This document shows, in pieces, positions 34,264 to 43,665 of a stretch of DNA of 64,000 bases. The stretch is from the NCBI RefSeq assembly GCF_030435705.1, contig NZ_CP129381.1, forward strand, positions 186,001 to 250,000. The letters run 5' to 3'. Under the pieces are notes generated by a model, which saw nothing but the letters and a program-made list of their open reading frames with translations, did not search any database and was not told the DNA's origin. Each line of letters starts with the position of its first letter. The stretch's first letter is position 1. The DNA is from Rhizobium sp. SSA_523. GTDB lineage: Bacteria; Pseudomonadota; Alphaproteobacteria; Rhizobiales; Rhizobiaceae. A program made the translations under genes and the position numbers.

Positions 34264-36861
34264 TCACAGACTCTGGGAAGGCGAAGCGGCGGCCGCATTC
34301 TCTGTGCCGCGGCTAAGACGGCGGCGATTTCGCCAGTCGCCGAGGAACAGCAGGATCGGTGCGGCGATGAAGACCGAGGACGAAGCTGCGATGAAGATGC
34401 CGAACACCATCGGCACCGCAAAGCTTTCCACGGCGCTGCCGCCCCAGATCGCCATTGGCAGCATTGCCAGGAAGGCTGTGGCGGAGGTGTAGAGGCTGCG
34501 GGCCAGTGTCTCGTTGATCGACAGGTTGATCAGATCGCGGAATGGCATGGCCTTGTAGAGGCGCATGTTTTCGCGCATGCGGTCATAGACCACCACCTTG
34601 TCGTTCACCGAATAGCCCACGAGCGTCAGCAGGGCCGCGATGGCGGTGAGGTTGAAGTCCAGTCCCGTCACCGCAAAGAAACCAACAGTCTTGGTCACGT
34701 CCAGGATGAGGGTCACGATGGCGCCCACGGCGAAGGGCCACTCGAACCGCCACCAGATATAGATGAGCATTGCGAGACTGGCGAGAACCACGGACGTTAT
34801 GCCGGCCGTGGCGAGCTCGCCGCTCACCTTCGGCCCCACCACTTCCGTCCGCTCGATGGTCGAGCTGGGATCGATCCGGACGATTTCGCTGCGCAGCCTC
34901 TCCACCGCCTGGGTCTGGGCGCTTTCCGGTCCCGGTTGCCGCTCGAGGCGCAGGAGGAGATGATTGCTGTCGCCGAACTCTTGCAGCGACACTTCGCCCA
35001 GGCCAAGGCCCTCCAGACCCGTCCTGAACCGGGAAAGATCCGCCGGCGCGGCGGTCGAGATCTCGATCTGTATGCCGCCCTTGAAGTCGACGCCGTAATT
35101 GAGGCCGGGCGTGACGAAGAGGATGATGGACGAGATGGAGAGTACGGCCGATATGCCGATGCCGACCAGTCTTGCCTTCATGAAATCGATCCTGGTGCCG
35201 TCGCGGATGATGTGAAGCGGCACGAGAGGTCGGATATTGATCGTCTTGAGCTTGCGCCGTCCGGCAATGGCCACCATCGCCACCCGCACGACCGAGACGG
35301 CGGTGAACATGGAAATCGCAATGCCGAGGCCCATCGTCACGGCAAAACCGCGCACCGGGCCGGAGCCGAACCAGAAGAGAAGAACGGTGGCGATGAGTGC
35401 GGTGACATTGCTGTCGATGATCGTCGAATAGGCCTTGCTGAAGCCGAGATCGATGGCGGCGAAGGCACTTCGTCCTTTGCGGCTCTCTTCGCGAATGCGC
35501 TCGTTGATGAGGACATTGGCATCCACGGCCAGTCCAATGCCGAGGACAATGCCGGCAATGCCGGGCAAGGTCAGCGTTGCACCCACCAGGCTGAGCCCCG
35601 CAAATGTCAGAACCACGTTCAGCGTCAGCGCAATCACGGCCAATATGCCCCATGCGCCGTAGAGCAGCAGAATGAAGCCGACAACCAGTGCAAAGCCGAC
35701 GAGGCCGGAGGTTATCCCTCTTTCGATGGCGTCGCTGCCGAGATCGGCGCCGACGGTCCGCTCCTCGATGACCGTCAGCTTGGCCGGCAGGGCGCCGGCA
35801 CGCAGCAATGCCGAGAGCGTATTGGCCTCGGAAACCGTGAATGAACCCGAGATCTGGCCGGCGCCGCCGGTGATCGGCTCCCGGATAACCGGCGCGCTGA
35901 GTACCTTGCCGTCCAGGACGATGGCAAAGGGCTTGCCGACATTCTGCTGCGTGACTGTGGCAAAGCGCGCAGCGCCTGTCTGGTCGAAGCGGAAACTGAC
36001 AACCGGCTGGTTGGTCTGCGGCTCGAACGCCACCCGCGCATCGGTCAGGCGATCTCCGGAAAGAAGCACGCGATCCTCGATCGGATAGGCGCGCCCTTCG
36101 TCATCTTGCATCATCCGAACCCCCGGATCGCCCTCGCGGCCAAGCAGGTGGAAGCTCATTTTAGCGGTGGAGCCAAGCAGCGCGCGCAGGTTGGACGGAT
36201 CCTGCTCACCGGGCAATTGAACAAGGACGCGATCGGCGCCGACGCGCTGGATCGTCGGCTCCGCGACGCCCACCTGGTCGACACGCTGGCGGATGATTTC
36301 GAGGCTCTGTTCCACTGCATTGCTCATGCGATAGGTGATGCCGGCCGGGGTGGGAGACAGGAGAATCTTGTCACTGCCGCTTGTGGTGACAGCAAGTTCG
36401 GCCGTGCCGGCGCCGAGGCCGGCCGGAATGGGCCCGCCAAGCTTGTTCAGCACCTCCTGGGCAGCGCCGCGCTGCGCCGGATCCGCCAGCGTGACGGTAA
36501 CGGCATCTGCCTGCCGCTGAACGGCGCGCGTCTCCACGGAAGCCTCGCGCAGGCTGGTTCGTGCCTCCTGAACGAGGTTCTGCAGCCACTCGCTTTCGAG
36601 CGATGAGCGGTCCACTTCCAGGACGAGATGTGAGCCGCCGCGAAGATCAAGGCCGAGCGAGACTCTGTGGCTCGGCAGGAATGACGGCCACTGCGAAAGG
36701 GTCTTGTCGGAGAGCATGTTGGGCAGGGCCACAAGCACGCCGATGATGATGACGAGCAGATAGCTCGCCACCTTGAAGGGGGAGTTTTTCAAAATCAGGT
36801 TCCAGCATAGGGGCAGGCCGGCCTGTCGAGGGAGAGGCGGCTGCCGCGCAATTCGTCTCAC
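34264..36861 (-). CDS. secDF: Fused protein translocase subunit SecDF
   Basis: 865-residue inner-membrane protein that uses proton flow to help SecYEG release exported proteins. SecD half: first helix about residues 30-46, GLDLRGGSHLVLEVD, a large periplasmic domain, then GIAGIVLGIGLAVDANVLINERIREE in helix 4. SecF half from about residue 565: GLNYGVDFKGGIQIE and LVGYSVNDKVVVYDRMREN. Both halves have six helices. The only upstream start is GTG 36861; the first ~25 residues may be non-coding. No yajC gene is adjacent, which makes a second, stand-alone copy possible. Confidence 0.92.
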   Translation of the reverse strand: MRRIARQPPLPRQAGLPLCWNLILKNSPFKVASYLLVIIIGVLVALPNMLSDKTLSQWPSFLPSHRVSLGLDLRGGSHLVLEVDRSSLESEWLQNLVQEARTSLREASVETRAVQRQADAVTVTLADPAQRGAAQEVLNKLGGPIPAGLGAGTAELAVTTSGSDKILLSPTPAGITYRMSNAVEQSLEIIRQRVDQVGVAEPTIQRVGADRVLVQLPGEQDPSNLRALLGSTAKMSFHLLGREGDPGVRMMQDDEGRAYPIEDRVLLSGDRLTDARVAFEPQTNQPVVSFRFDQTGAARFATVTQQNVGKPFAIVLDGKVLSAPVIREPITGGAGQISGSFTVSEANTLSALLRAGALPAKLTVIEERTVGADLGSDAIERGITSGLVGFALVVGFILLLYGAWGILAVIALTLNVVLTFAGLSLVGATLTLPGIAGIVLGIGLAVDANVLINERIREESRKGRSAFAAIDLGFSKAYSTIIDSNVTALIATVLLFWFGSGPVRGFAVTMGLGIAISMFTAVSVVRVAMVAIAGRRKLKTINIRPLVPLHIIRDGTRIDFMKARLVGIGISAVLSISSIILFVTPGLNYGVDFKGGIQIEISTAAPADLSRFRTGLEGLGLGEVSLQEFGDSNHLLLRLERQPGPESAQTQAVERLRSEIVRIDPSSTIERTEVVGPKVSGELATAGITSVVLASLAMLIYIWWRFEWPFAVGAIVTLILDVTKTVGFFAVTGLDFNLTAIAALLTLVGYSVNDKVVVYDRMRENMRLYKAMPFRDLINLSINETLARSLYTSATAFLAMLPMAIWGGSAVESFAVPMVFGIFIAASSSVFIAAPILLFLGDWRNRRRLSRGTENAAAASPSQSL

Positions 36862-36885
36862 CGAGCGAGGTTCGGCGTCGAGCGT

Positions 36886-37290
36886 TCAGACAAACGCGCG
36901 GGGCGGTGCCCGCGGCTGGAAGGCGCAGCAATCGGAAGAGGCAGAACCCTCGGCCAGACCCGCAGCGGGTCTATCGCCGGAGCCAGTGGGCAGTGGCATG
37001 CAGGATGAGGCGCAGGCCGCCAGATCGGGCGGATCGAGCGAGCGCGCCTTGCGCCTTTCGCCCGGATCGGAGGCCAGGATCTGGCGCAAACCGTCCTGCT
37101 TACTGGTGGCGCCTGCCGGAACCGCAAGGCTCGCCTGCGCAAGGGCAAGCCGGCGCTCGCCGGCCGGTTCACGCGCGCCGTCATAGGCCGACAGCAGAAG
37201 CAGCATGGCAAGGCAAAGGCTCTGCATCGCCGCGGCGACCGCAACCATCATGGCACCTTTGCCTGTATGCATCCTGTCGTTCTGCGTCAC
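36886..37290 (-). CDS. Small membrane-anchored protein, unknown
   Basis: 134 residues starting with GTG 37290 (ATG 37272 or 37251 are alternatives). One hydrophobic segment (about residues 15-34, VAVAAAMQSLCLAMLLLLSA) would anchor it, with the rest outside. The tail has two cysteine pairs (CASSC and DCCAF). Codon use matches its neighbours (GC-rich third positions), which favours a real gene. It ends 24 bp before secDF on the same strand. I recognise no family. Confidence 0.5.
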   Translation of the reverse strand: MTQNDRMHTGKGAMMVAVAAAMQSLCLAMLLLLSAYDGAREPAGERRLALAQASLAVPAGATSKQDGLRQILASDPGERRKARSLDPPDLAACASSCMPLPTGSGDRPAAGLAEGSASSDCCAFQPRAPPRAFV

Positions 37291-37433
37291 AGTCTTTCCT
37301 TCGCGAGCGAAAGGCTTACAGGAAATTCATCGCCGGGCCAAGGCAAGCCGGTGCGGCAAGCTCCACCGCTTCGGGACAGGGGCTCCGGGAAGACCTCGTC
37401 ACGAGCGCGCATTTTCCATCGCCGAAGGTGCCG

Positions 37434-37976
37434 TCACTTGGTCATCAGCACCAGGACATAGCTGATCAATGTCAGAAACAGGCATTTGAAGGAGATGGAG
37501 ACGAACTTATACTTGCGCCGCGCAATGTCGGAGAGAATGTCCGCATTTTCCAGGTACTGGTTGAAGAGATAGTTCGAATCGGACGCCTTCACCGCCTTGA
37601 GGAGAAGGGGACGGTGCCTTGGCCACGATCCCCAGAACAAAGTGGTCGAGCGGCCCATGCTCCTGGGAAGAACGACCATGATGGCGCAGATGAGCGCGGC
37701 CAGTGACGAGCCTGCAAGCAAAGCCGAGCTGATATTCATGAAAATCGTGCCCGTCAGGTACCGGCCGGGGGAAAACACGTCGCGTCCATCGCTCGAGGAA
37801 ACGATGAAGGCAATCAGAAAGGTGAAGATGTAGGCTGCCTTCTGATCGGAAATCTTGATCTGATCATAGAATATGTCGTTCACTTTTTTGACGTGAGAAA
37901 AATACTCTTTCTCTACATCGTCTATGACATGATTATCTTCGATCAAGGCCGTCGTTTCGGCGGTCAAATCCATCAT
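37434..37976 (-). CDS. DUF5706-type membrane protein (Pycsar-effector-like)
   Basis: 180 residues. An N-terminal helical region (about 8-40) leads to YDQIKISDQKAAYIFTFLIA, matching the DQKA-then-helix signature of DUF5706/PycTM proteins; helices lie at about 47-61, 79-103 and 158-178, with a cytoplasmic segment between the last two. PycTM effectors are known to disrupt the membrane when a cyclic pyrimidine nucleotide is made. Here the gene is divergent, about 130 bp away, from a FecR/TPR/barrel gene and an adenylate cyclase. Start at 37976 (double ATG); the longer upstream frame is non-coding. Family call by recognition only. Confidence 0.7.
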   Translation of the reverse strand: MMDLTAETTALIEDNHVIDDVEKEYFSHVKKVNDIFYDQIKISDQKAAYIFTFLIAFIVSSSDGRDVFSPGRYLTGTIFMNISSALLAGSSLAALICAIMVVLPRSMGRSTTLFWGSWPRHRPLLLKAVKASDSNYLFNQYLENADILSDIARRKYKFVSISFKCLFLTLISYVLVLMTK

Positions 37977-38107
37977 TCTCGAGCCCCCTCGCTCCGACTG
38001 TGCTTCCTGCGTAATACAGCGCAATAGAAAATAAGGATACATGCACAAGCCGGTCTTGACACCAAGTTGTGAATTATACAATGCAATGTCAGGTTGGGGG
38101 AACGATC

Positions 38108-41100
38108 TTGAAGAGGCAAGCATTCCTGATTCTGCCGCTGGTGCTGGCCGGCCTCGTTCCAGATGCCCTGGCCGAGCCGCGCCCAAGGGCAGCGGCCGCC
38201 GCTGGCGCCGTGATCGCCCGCAAGGCCGGCGAGGAGATTCGTTTCATCGACATCTCGGCCTGGGAAGTCGTCGACCTGAAGCAGGATCTGCTGTCGGGTG
38301 ATGTCCTTCGCACCAATGCCAATGGCCAGCTCGCCATCCTCTTTTCGGATCGGACCCAGGTCCGCCTCGGCCGCAATTCGTCCCTCCTTGTAAGACAGGT
38401 CGCCGGCGGTCGTGATGCCGAGCTCGAACTGCAGTCGGGAACCATCTGGGCGAGAGCCGAGCGCGGCGGGCCCGGCGTTTCCGTCCAGACGCCGGCGGCG
38501 ACGGCCGCCATCAGGGGCACCGACTGGACGATGACGGTGGAGGGGGACCGCACGACGCTGACGGTTCTCGAGGGCAAAGTGGAGCTCAGCAATTCCCTCG
38601 GACGGGTCGAACTGTCGCGGGGCGAGGCGGCCGTCGCCTCCATCGGGCAGGCGCCGCGCAAGATCGCCATCGTCGAATCGGATGATCGCGAGCAGATGCT
38701 GTTCTATCTGCCGCCGCGCGAAGCCTTTGAGCGCATGCCTCCCTCCGCCTTGCCGGTGGCCGATATGCGGCGGCAGGCGGATCGCATCCGGGCCATACCG
38801 GAGGCCGAGCGCAGCGCTGAGGACAGAGTCCTGCTGGCTGAGGTCGCGCTCTCCCTGGAAGGTCGCGCGAAAGCCAAGGCGGCACTGGCTGCCGCACAGC
38901 GATACCCGCTCTCGCGGGAATTGCGCGCCCGCGTGCTTCTGATAGAAGCCGTGATCTCGGCGACAGAGAACAGGCATGCGCAAGCCGCCTCTCTGTTTCA
39001 ACGCGCCGCACCCGGGCTGGACAAGAAGCGTCGCGCCATTGCGCTTTACGGCGGCTATTATGCGCGCGCGCTCGCCGATCCGGACAGGGTGGAAACCCTG
39101 CCGCCGCAAGGTGGGGGCTCGGATGCCGCTTTCCTCAGGGCCTATGCCATCGGCTTCCTGCAGGATCTTCCCGCGGCCATCAACGTCTTGAAACAGGCCG
39201 AAGCGCAGTTTCCCGATGATCCGGAACTGCCGGCCTATCGGGCCTGGCTGGCTCTTCTGCTGAATGACCGCGACCAGACGCAGGAGGCGATGTCACGCTC
39301 TCTCGCCCTCGATCCGCAGGAGCCGACGGCGCTCGAAGTGCGCGCCCATGTCCGCTCGGGGCTTCAGGGCGATCTCGACGGGGCGCTTGCCGATCTTGAG
39401 GCCGCCGTCTCGGTGGCTCCGGCTTCCTCCACGGCGTGGAACGGGATCGGCAATGTCCAGTCGGCACGCGGGGCCGTCCGAGAGGCGGAGGCCGCTTTTC
39501 TAAAAGCGATCGATCTCGATCCGCAGGACCCGGTCAGCCACGCCAATCTGGCGATCTTCTATTTGGACAATTCCAGGGTCGAGGATGCGCGCCGGCACAT
39601 TGATCTTGCGCTTGCTGCCGACCCGGCTTTCGATATCGCCCTTGTTGCCCGCGGTCGCTATCATCTGCAAACAGGCGAACTCGACAGTGCCCTCGACGAC
39701 CTGCTGGCCGGCACCGTATCGAACCCTGCTTATGCGCAGGGCCAGGTCCTGCTGGCAGCCGCACATTACGAACGCGGCGATCGATTGCCCGCCGAACAGG
39801 CCCTCGACAATGCGCAGCGGCTGGATGCCAACGACCCGGTCATTTACTCGTTCCGGGCGGCGGCGGCCATTGACGACTATGACTCGGTCGCCGCAATCCG
39901 CAATGCGCAGGAATTCGTTCGTCGATCGCGCGACCAGGGCGGCAATTTCGCCTCTCTCGGCGCCAACCACCTTGCCGGCTCCGCCCTCAACAGTGCGTTT
40001 CGCCTGCAAGGGATGAATGCCTGGGGTGAATATTACGGCGATGTTGTCTTCAACCCGCTGGTCGCGACCTCGTATATCGACCAGAGCCTTCGCGGCAGTG
40101 CCGATCCCTTCGCCAATGACGAGACCTTCGGCGGCGATCCGATCAACAATGCCCCGAACGGCGAGGCCTTCTCCTCGCTTCTCCAAGGCCTCATGCTCGA
40201 TCCGCACATTATCTCCGGCCGTTCCCGCTCCGCCAATCTGTTGCGCCGCCCCTTTCTGGAATCCGCGATCGGCGGCGGGTTCATCCGCAGTGACGGGGAG
40301 ACCGGCTATGTCGGCGAAGGCGAGATCCAAGGCTATACGAACCTGCCAATTCCGATGAGCCTGTTCGGCAATCTGCAATGGAGCAAGGCGCCGGACCGGC
40401 GCGACATCGGCGCGCTGAGCCCGCTCGACAGCGAGCTCGAAATCCTCGGGGGCAATGGCTACGTGACGGCAAGCCCGACGCTTTATGATCGCGTCGTCCT
40501 CTATGCCAATCACGGGAAGAACGAGCTGGAGCGCAGCTTCGGCGTGGAAGCCAATTTCGCGCCCTTCGTGGATCCGACGGATCTTTCCGTTCTCCCGCTT
40601 CCTCTGAATACCGAGCAGGAGGTTCATTCCAGAGCCACGAATGCCGGGATCGGCTGGAGCCATACGCTCGGCTATCGCAATGTGCTCAGTGCCGCCCTCT
40701 TGTATAGCGGCGTGCGGCGCGAGGATGAGACTTATTTCGAATTCGACGTCTTCGGCCTGCCGCTTGCCACGGCGCAAACGCGCAGCGTCTTTGAGGAGGA
40801 GACCTATGTTGCCGCCGTCAACCACACGATCGGCGACGGCGATCTGACATGGCGATACGGGATGGAGGGCGGCTGGGTGAAGGCGCGCCAGTCGCAATCC
40901 TATCAGAATCTTCTGGTTCCTCCCCTCGATCTTGTGCCCTCCACATTTGAAGAGGCCGGCGACACCAGCACCGTCGGCCGCGTCTATGTCGATCTGCTGC
41001 AGGAGGTGACCAACGATCTGCGTCTGGAATATGCCCTGTTCGGCAGCTTTATCGATGGCGATAGCGCAGACAAGGCGCGGCTGGAGCCGCGCGCCGGTCT

Positions 41101-41788
41101 GGCATGGTCACCTGCGGATGGCCACTGGCTGCGCGCCGCCTTCAGCCGGTCGAGCCTGGACCTGAATACGCCAACCCTGTCGCCGATCGGCGTGCTTGGG
41201 CTGCAGACCAACCAGGTGTCGCTGGCGGCAACCGGCTATGTCGATACCTATGCCCTGCGCTGGGATGCCGAATGGACATCCGACTTCTTTACCGCGGTTG
41301 AATATCAGCATCAGGAGATGCATGATCTGAGGATCGCGGTACCGTTGACGTCCATTCCCTTCACCACCGCCGAAGGACAGCTCGACAGGGCAAGCCTGAC
41401 GAGCAACCTCCTGCTTGGCTACGGGTTCGGCTTGTCCTCGACGCTTGCCCTTGCGCAGTCGCAGGACGAGGATCCACGCTCGCCGATCTCCGGCGAGGCG
41501 CTGCCCTTCCTCCCGAAGCTTGCCGGCCAAGTGGCCGTGACCTGGGTCAATCAGGCGAATGTCAAGGCGACGCTTGCAGCCAATTATGTCGGAGAGCGCC
41601 AGAATGAAGCGGGTCTTGAGCTTGACGATTATTGGACGCTCGATGCGTCGCTGACATGGGAGCCGCTTGACCAAAGGCTCGAGCTCAGCCTGGCGGCTTA
41701 CAACCTCCTTGATGAGGAGATCGAGCTCAATGCCGGCGTTCCCGGCTGGGGGCGGTCGTTCAGGGGCGTCTTGAAGGCACGGTTCTGA
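38108..41788 (+). CDS. FecR-domain, TPR and outer-membrane beta-barrel protein
   Basis: 1226 residues. A TTG start at 38108 is preferred: GGGGGA precedes it by about seven bases and it gives a clean signal peptide (KR, then FLILPLVLAGLVPDALA). Earlier GTG 38069 and ATG 38081 are in frame but would bury the signal. Then a FecR domain (about 60-170: LRTNANGQLAILFSDRTQVR, TPAATAAIRGTDW), TPR-like repeats (about 330-600: HANLAIFYLDNSRVEDARRH) and a C-terminal barrel (about 650-1226) ending in phenylalanine. It overlaps the cyclase gene by one base. It probably senses an envelope signal and passes it to the cyclase (inference). Confidence 0.87.
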   Translation: MKRQAFLILPLVLAGLVPDALAEPRPRAAAAAGAVIARKAGEEIRFIDISAWEVVDLKQDLLSGDVLRTNANGQLAILFSDRTQVRLGRNSSLLVRQVAGGRDAELELQSGTIWARAERGGPGVSVQTPAATAAIRGTDWTMTVEGDRTTLTVLEGKVELSNSLGRVELSRGEAAVASIGQAPRKIAIVESDDREQMLFYLPPREAFERMPPSALPVADMRRQADRIRAIPEAERSAEDRVLLAEVALSLEGRAKAKAALAAAQRYPLSRELRARVLLIEAVISATENRHAQAASLFQRAAPGLDKKRRAIALYGGYYARALADPDRVETLPPQGGGSDAAFLRAYAIGFLQDLPAAINVLKQAEAQFPDDPELPAYRAWLALLLNDRDQTQEAMSRSLALDPQEPTALEVRAHVRSGLQGDLDGALADLEAAVSVAPASSTAWNGIGNVQSARGAVREAEAAFLKAIDLDPQDPVSHANLAIFYLDNSRVEDARRHIDLALAADPAFDIALVARGRYHLQTGELDSALDDLLAGTVSNPAYAQGQVLLAAAHYERGDRLPAEQALDNAQRLDANDPVIYSFRAAAAIDDYDSVAAIRNAQEFVRRSRDQGGNFASLGANHLAGSALNSAFRLQGMNAWGEYYGDVVFNPLVATSYIDQSLRGSADPFANDETFGGDPINNAPNGEAFSSLLQGLMLDPHIISGRSRSANLLRRPFLESAIGGGFIRSDGETGYVGEGEIQGYTNLPIPMSLFGNLQWSKAPDRRDIGALSPLDSELEILGGNGYVTASPTLYDRVVLYANHGKNELERSFGVEANFAPFVDPTDLSVLPLPLNTEQEVHSRATNAGIGWSHTLGYRNVLSAALLYSGVRREDETYFEFDVFGLPLATAQTRSVFEEETYVAAVNHTIGDGDLTWRYGMEGGWVKARQSQSYQNLLVPPLDLVPSTFEEAGDTSTVGRVYVDLLQEVTNDLRLEYALFGSFIDGDSADKARLEPRAGLAWSPADGHWLRAAFSRSSLDLNTPTLSPIGVLGLQTNQVSLAATGYVDTYALRWDAEWTSDFFTAVEYQHQEMHDLRIAVPLTSIPFTTAEGQLDRASLTSNLLLGYGFGLSSTLALAQSQDEDPRSPISGEALPFLPKLAGQVAVTWVNQANVKATLAANYVGERQNEAGLELDDYWTLDASLTWEPLDQRLELSLAAYNLLDEEIELNAGVPGWGRSFRGVLKARF

Positions 41789-43599
41789 TGCGCATCGCCG
41801 CCGCAGCTTTTTCCGTTTCGCCGATACTGGCGGCGAGCCGGACCAGGCAGGTTCTCGTTCTGGCGCTGACTGTGCTGGTTCTGACCATCGTGATGCAGCG
41901 CCTGCCCGCCTGGGCGCTGATCGATTACCGGAGCTTCGATTACCTCTCGACATTCAGGCCGCCCGCTCTGCCGGACAAAGGCCCGGTCATCGTCGCCATC
42001 GACGAGCCTTCGCTTGCCGAGATCAACCGCCAATGGCCATGGCCGCGCAGCCTGCACGGCGACCTCGTCAAAGCCTTGCGTGCCGCCGGCGCGCGCGTGA
42101 TCGCTCTCGATATCATTTTTTCGGAACCCTCGACCGCTTCGGAAGATGCAGCGCTCGCCGCTGCCGTAAGACAGGATGTCGTCCTCGCGGGGGATGAATC
42201 TGTCATCTCCTCTCCGCAAGCGGAGCAGCATTTACGCACCCTGCCGCTCGCCCTGTTCACCGATAGCGGCGCCAGCGCCGGAATTGCCTCCGTCTCGCTT
42301 CACGAGGATGGGGTGTTGCGGGCAATTCCCGGCGGCAAGGACAGTTTCGCAGCGTCGATCATGCGCGCTGCAAGCCTGCCGCCCCCGCCGCGCTCGCAAG
42401 GCCTGCTCCTGCAAACCTATGGCGGTCCAAGAACCTATCCGACCGTATCCTATTATCAGGCACTGCGGCCCGATGAATTCCTTCCCGAGGGGTTCTTTCG
42501 CGACCGCCTGGTGATCGTCGGCCTCAGCCTTCAGAATGCGCCGACCGTCAGCAGCGGCGGCTTCGATTCCTTCGCCACGCCGGCCACCATCCAGAACGGC
42601 CTGCTGACGGCCGGGGCAGAAGTGCAGGCGACCATTCTCGACAATCTGCGGGCCGGCCACGGCATTGCAAAGGCCTCGGCCGGCGTCGGTCTGCTGGTGC
42701 TCTTTTTCGCGGCAGCGCTGTCGGTGCTCCTTGTCTGGCGCGGCACGACCTGGTTCACCTGGAGCGGCGCAATCCTCGTCGTGATCCTGGGGGTGATCGG
42801 CAGCTATGCGCTTTTGCGCCTCGCCGGTCTTTTCATTTCGCCTGCAGCGCCCTCTGCGCTGGTCGCGGCCACCGTGCTCTTGCAAGGCGGGTTTGATTAC
42901 GCGACCGAGCGGCGCAGTCGCCGGCAGATCACCGAGGCCTTTTCCAAATATCTCTCTCACAGCCTGGTCGAAAAGCTTGCCAGCAATCCCGACCAGCTCA
43001 AGCTCGGCGGCGAGAAGCGTGAGCTGACCATCCTGTTTTGCGATGTGCGCGGCTTTTCCACGATCGCCGAAGGCATGAAGAATGATCCCGAACAGCTGAC
43101 CCGGCTTGTGAACCGCCTGCTGACACCGCTTTCGAATGTCATCCTCACCCATGGTGGAACCATCGATAAATATATCGGGGACTGCATCATGGCCTTCTGG
43201 AATGCACCCCTGCCCAATCCGGATCATGCAAGACATGCGGTCGCGGCGGCGCGTGACATGCTGCAGGCCCTGGCAGCGCTCAATGCAGAGCTTCGCGCCG
43301 AAGCAGAGCGCATGGACCGCGCCCATGTCGATCTCAAGATCGGCATCGGCATCAACACGGGCGAATGCGTCGTGGGCAATATGGGATCGGACCGGAGATT
43401 CGATTATTCGGCGCTTGGCGATGCCGTCAACCTCGCCTCTCGCCTTGAAGGTGCCTCCAAGACCTATGGCGTGCCGATCCTTCTGGGAGAAACCACGGCA
43501 CTGCAGGTCAGCGATGCATTTGCGCTTCGCGAGCTGGAAAGCACGACGGTGAAAGGCCGCAGCGAGGTGTCGCGGGTTTTCACGCTGCTTGAGGAGTGA
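41788..43599 (+). CDS. CHASE2-domain class III adenylate cyclase
   Basis: 603 residues. Helix at about 23-38, periplasmic CHASE2 sensor (about 45-290, with VIVAIDEPSLAEINRQWPWPR), three helices (about 295-366), then the cyclase domain (about 400-590). Metal aspartates D419 (FCDVRGF) and D465 (KYIGDC), base-selecting K461 and D545, and transition-state N548 and R552 (NLASRLE) are all present, so it should make cAMP from ATP and should be active. It is co-translated with the FecR/TPR/barrel protein (TGATG). Confidence 0.92.
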   Translation: MRIAAAAFSVSPILAASRTRQVLVLALTVLVLTIVMQRLPAWALIDYRSFDYLSTFRPPALPDKGPVIVAIDEPSLAEINRQWPWPRSLHGDLVKALRAAGARVIALDIIFSEPSTASEDAALAAAVRQDVVLAGDESVISSPQAEQHLRTLPLALFTDSGASAGIASVSLHEDGVLRAIPGGKDSFAASIMRAASLPPPPRSQGLLLQTYGGPRTYPTVSYYQALRPDEFLPEGFFRDRLVIVGLSLQNAPTVSSGGFDSFATPATIQNGLLTAGAEVQATILDNLRAGHGIAKASAGVGLLVLFFAAALSVLLVWRGTTWFTWSGAILVVILGVIGSYALLRLAGLFISPAAPSALVAATVLLQGGFDYATERRSRRQITEAFSKYLSHSLVEKLASNPDQLKLGGEKRELTILFCDVRGFSTIAEGMKNDPEQLTRLVNRLLTPLSNVILTHGGTIDKYIGDCIMAFWNAPLPNPDHARHAVAAARDMLQALAALNAELRAEAERMDRAHVDLKIGIGINTGECVVGNMGSDRRFDYSALGDAVNLASRLEGASKTYGVPILLGETTALQVSDAFALRELESTTVKGRSEVSRVFTLLEE

Positions 43600-43665
43600 C
43601 AGCTCCTGCGACCCTCGCGACGGAGCGAAGGCCGCCGCCGTCATGTCCGCCCATTGCCGCCCGCG

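Noticed and set aside
34246..35844. 532-codon open frame opposite secDF
   Set aside because: Antisense of conserved SecDF helices; low-complexity acidic/basic composition and no start context.
36858..37244. Alternative minus frame overlapping 36886-37290
   Set aside because: It is Arg/Pro-rich with poor codon pattern; the 36886-37290 frame has a plausible membrane anchor and better codon use.
41788..43599. True Pycsar pyrimidine cyclase (PycC)
   Set aside because: It has a CHASE2 sensor, several membrane helices and the Lys/Asp pair of ATP-using cyclases, so it is an ordinary adenylate cyclase.
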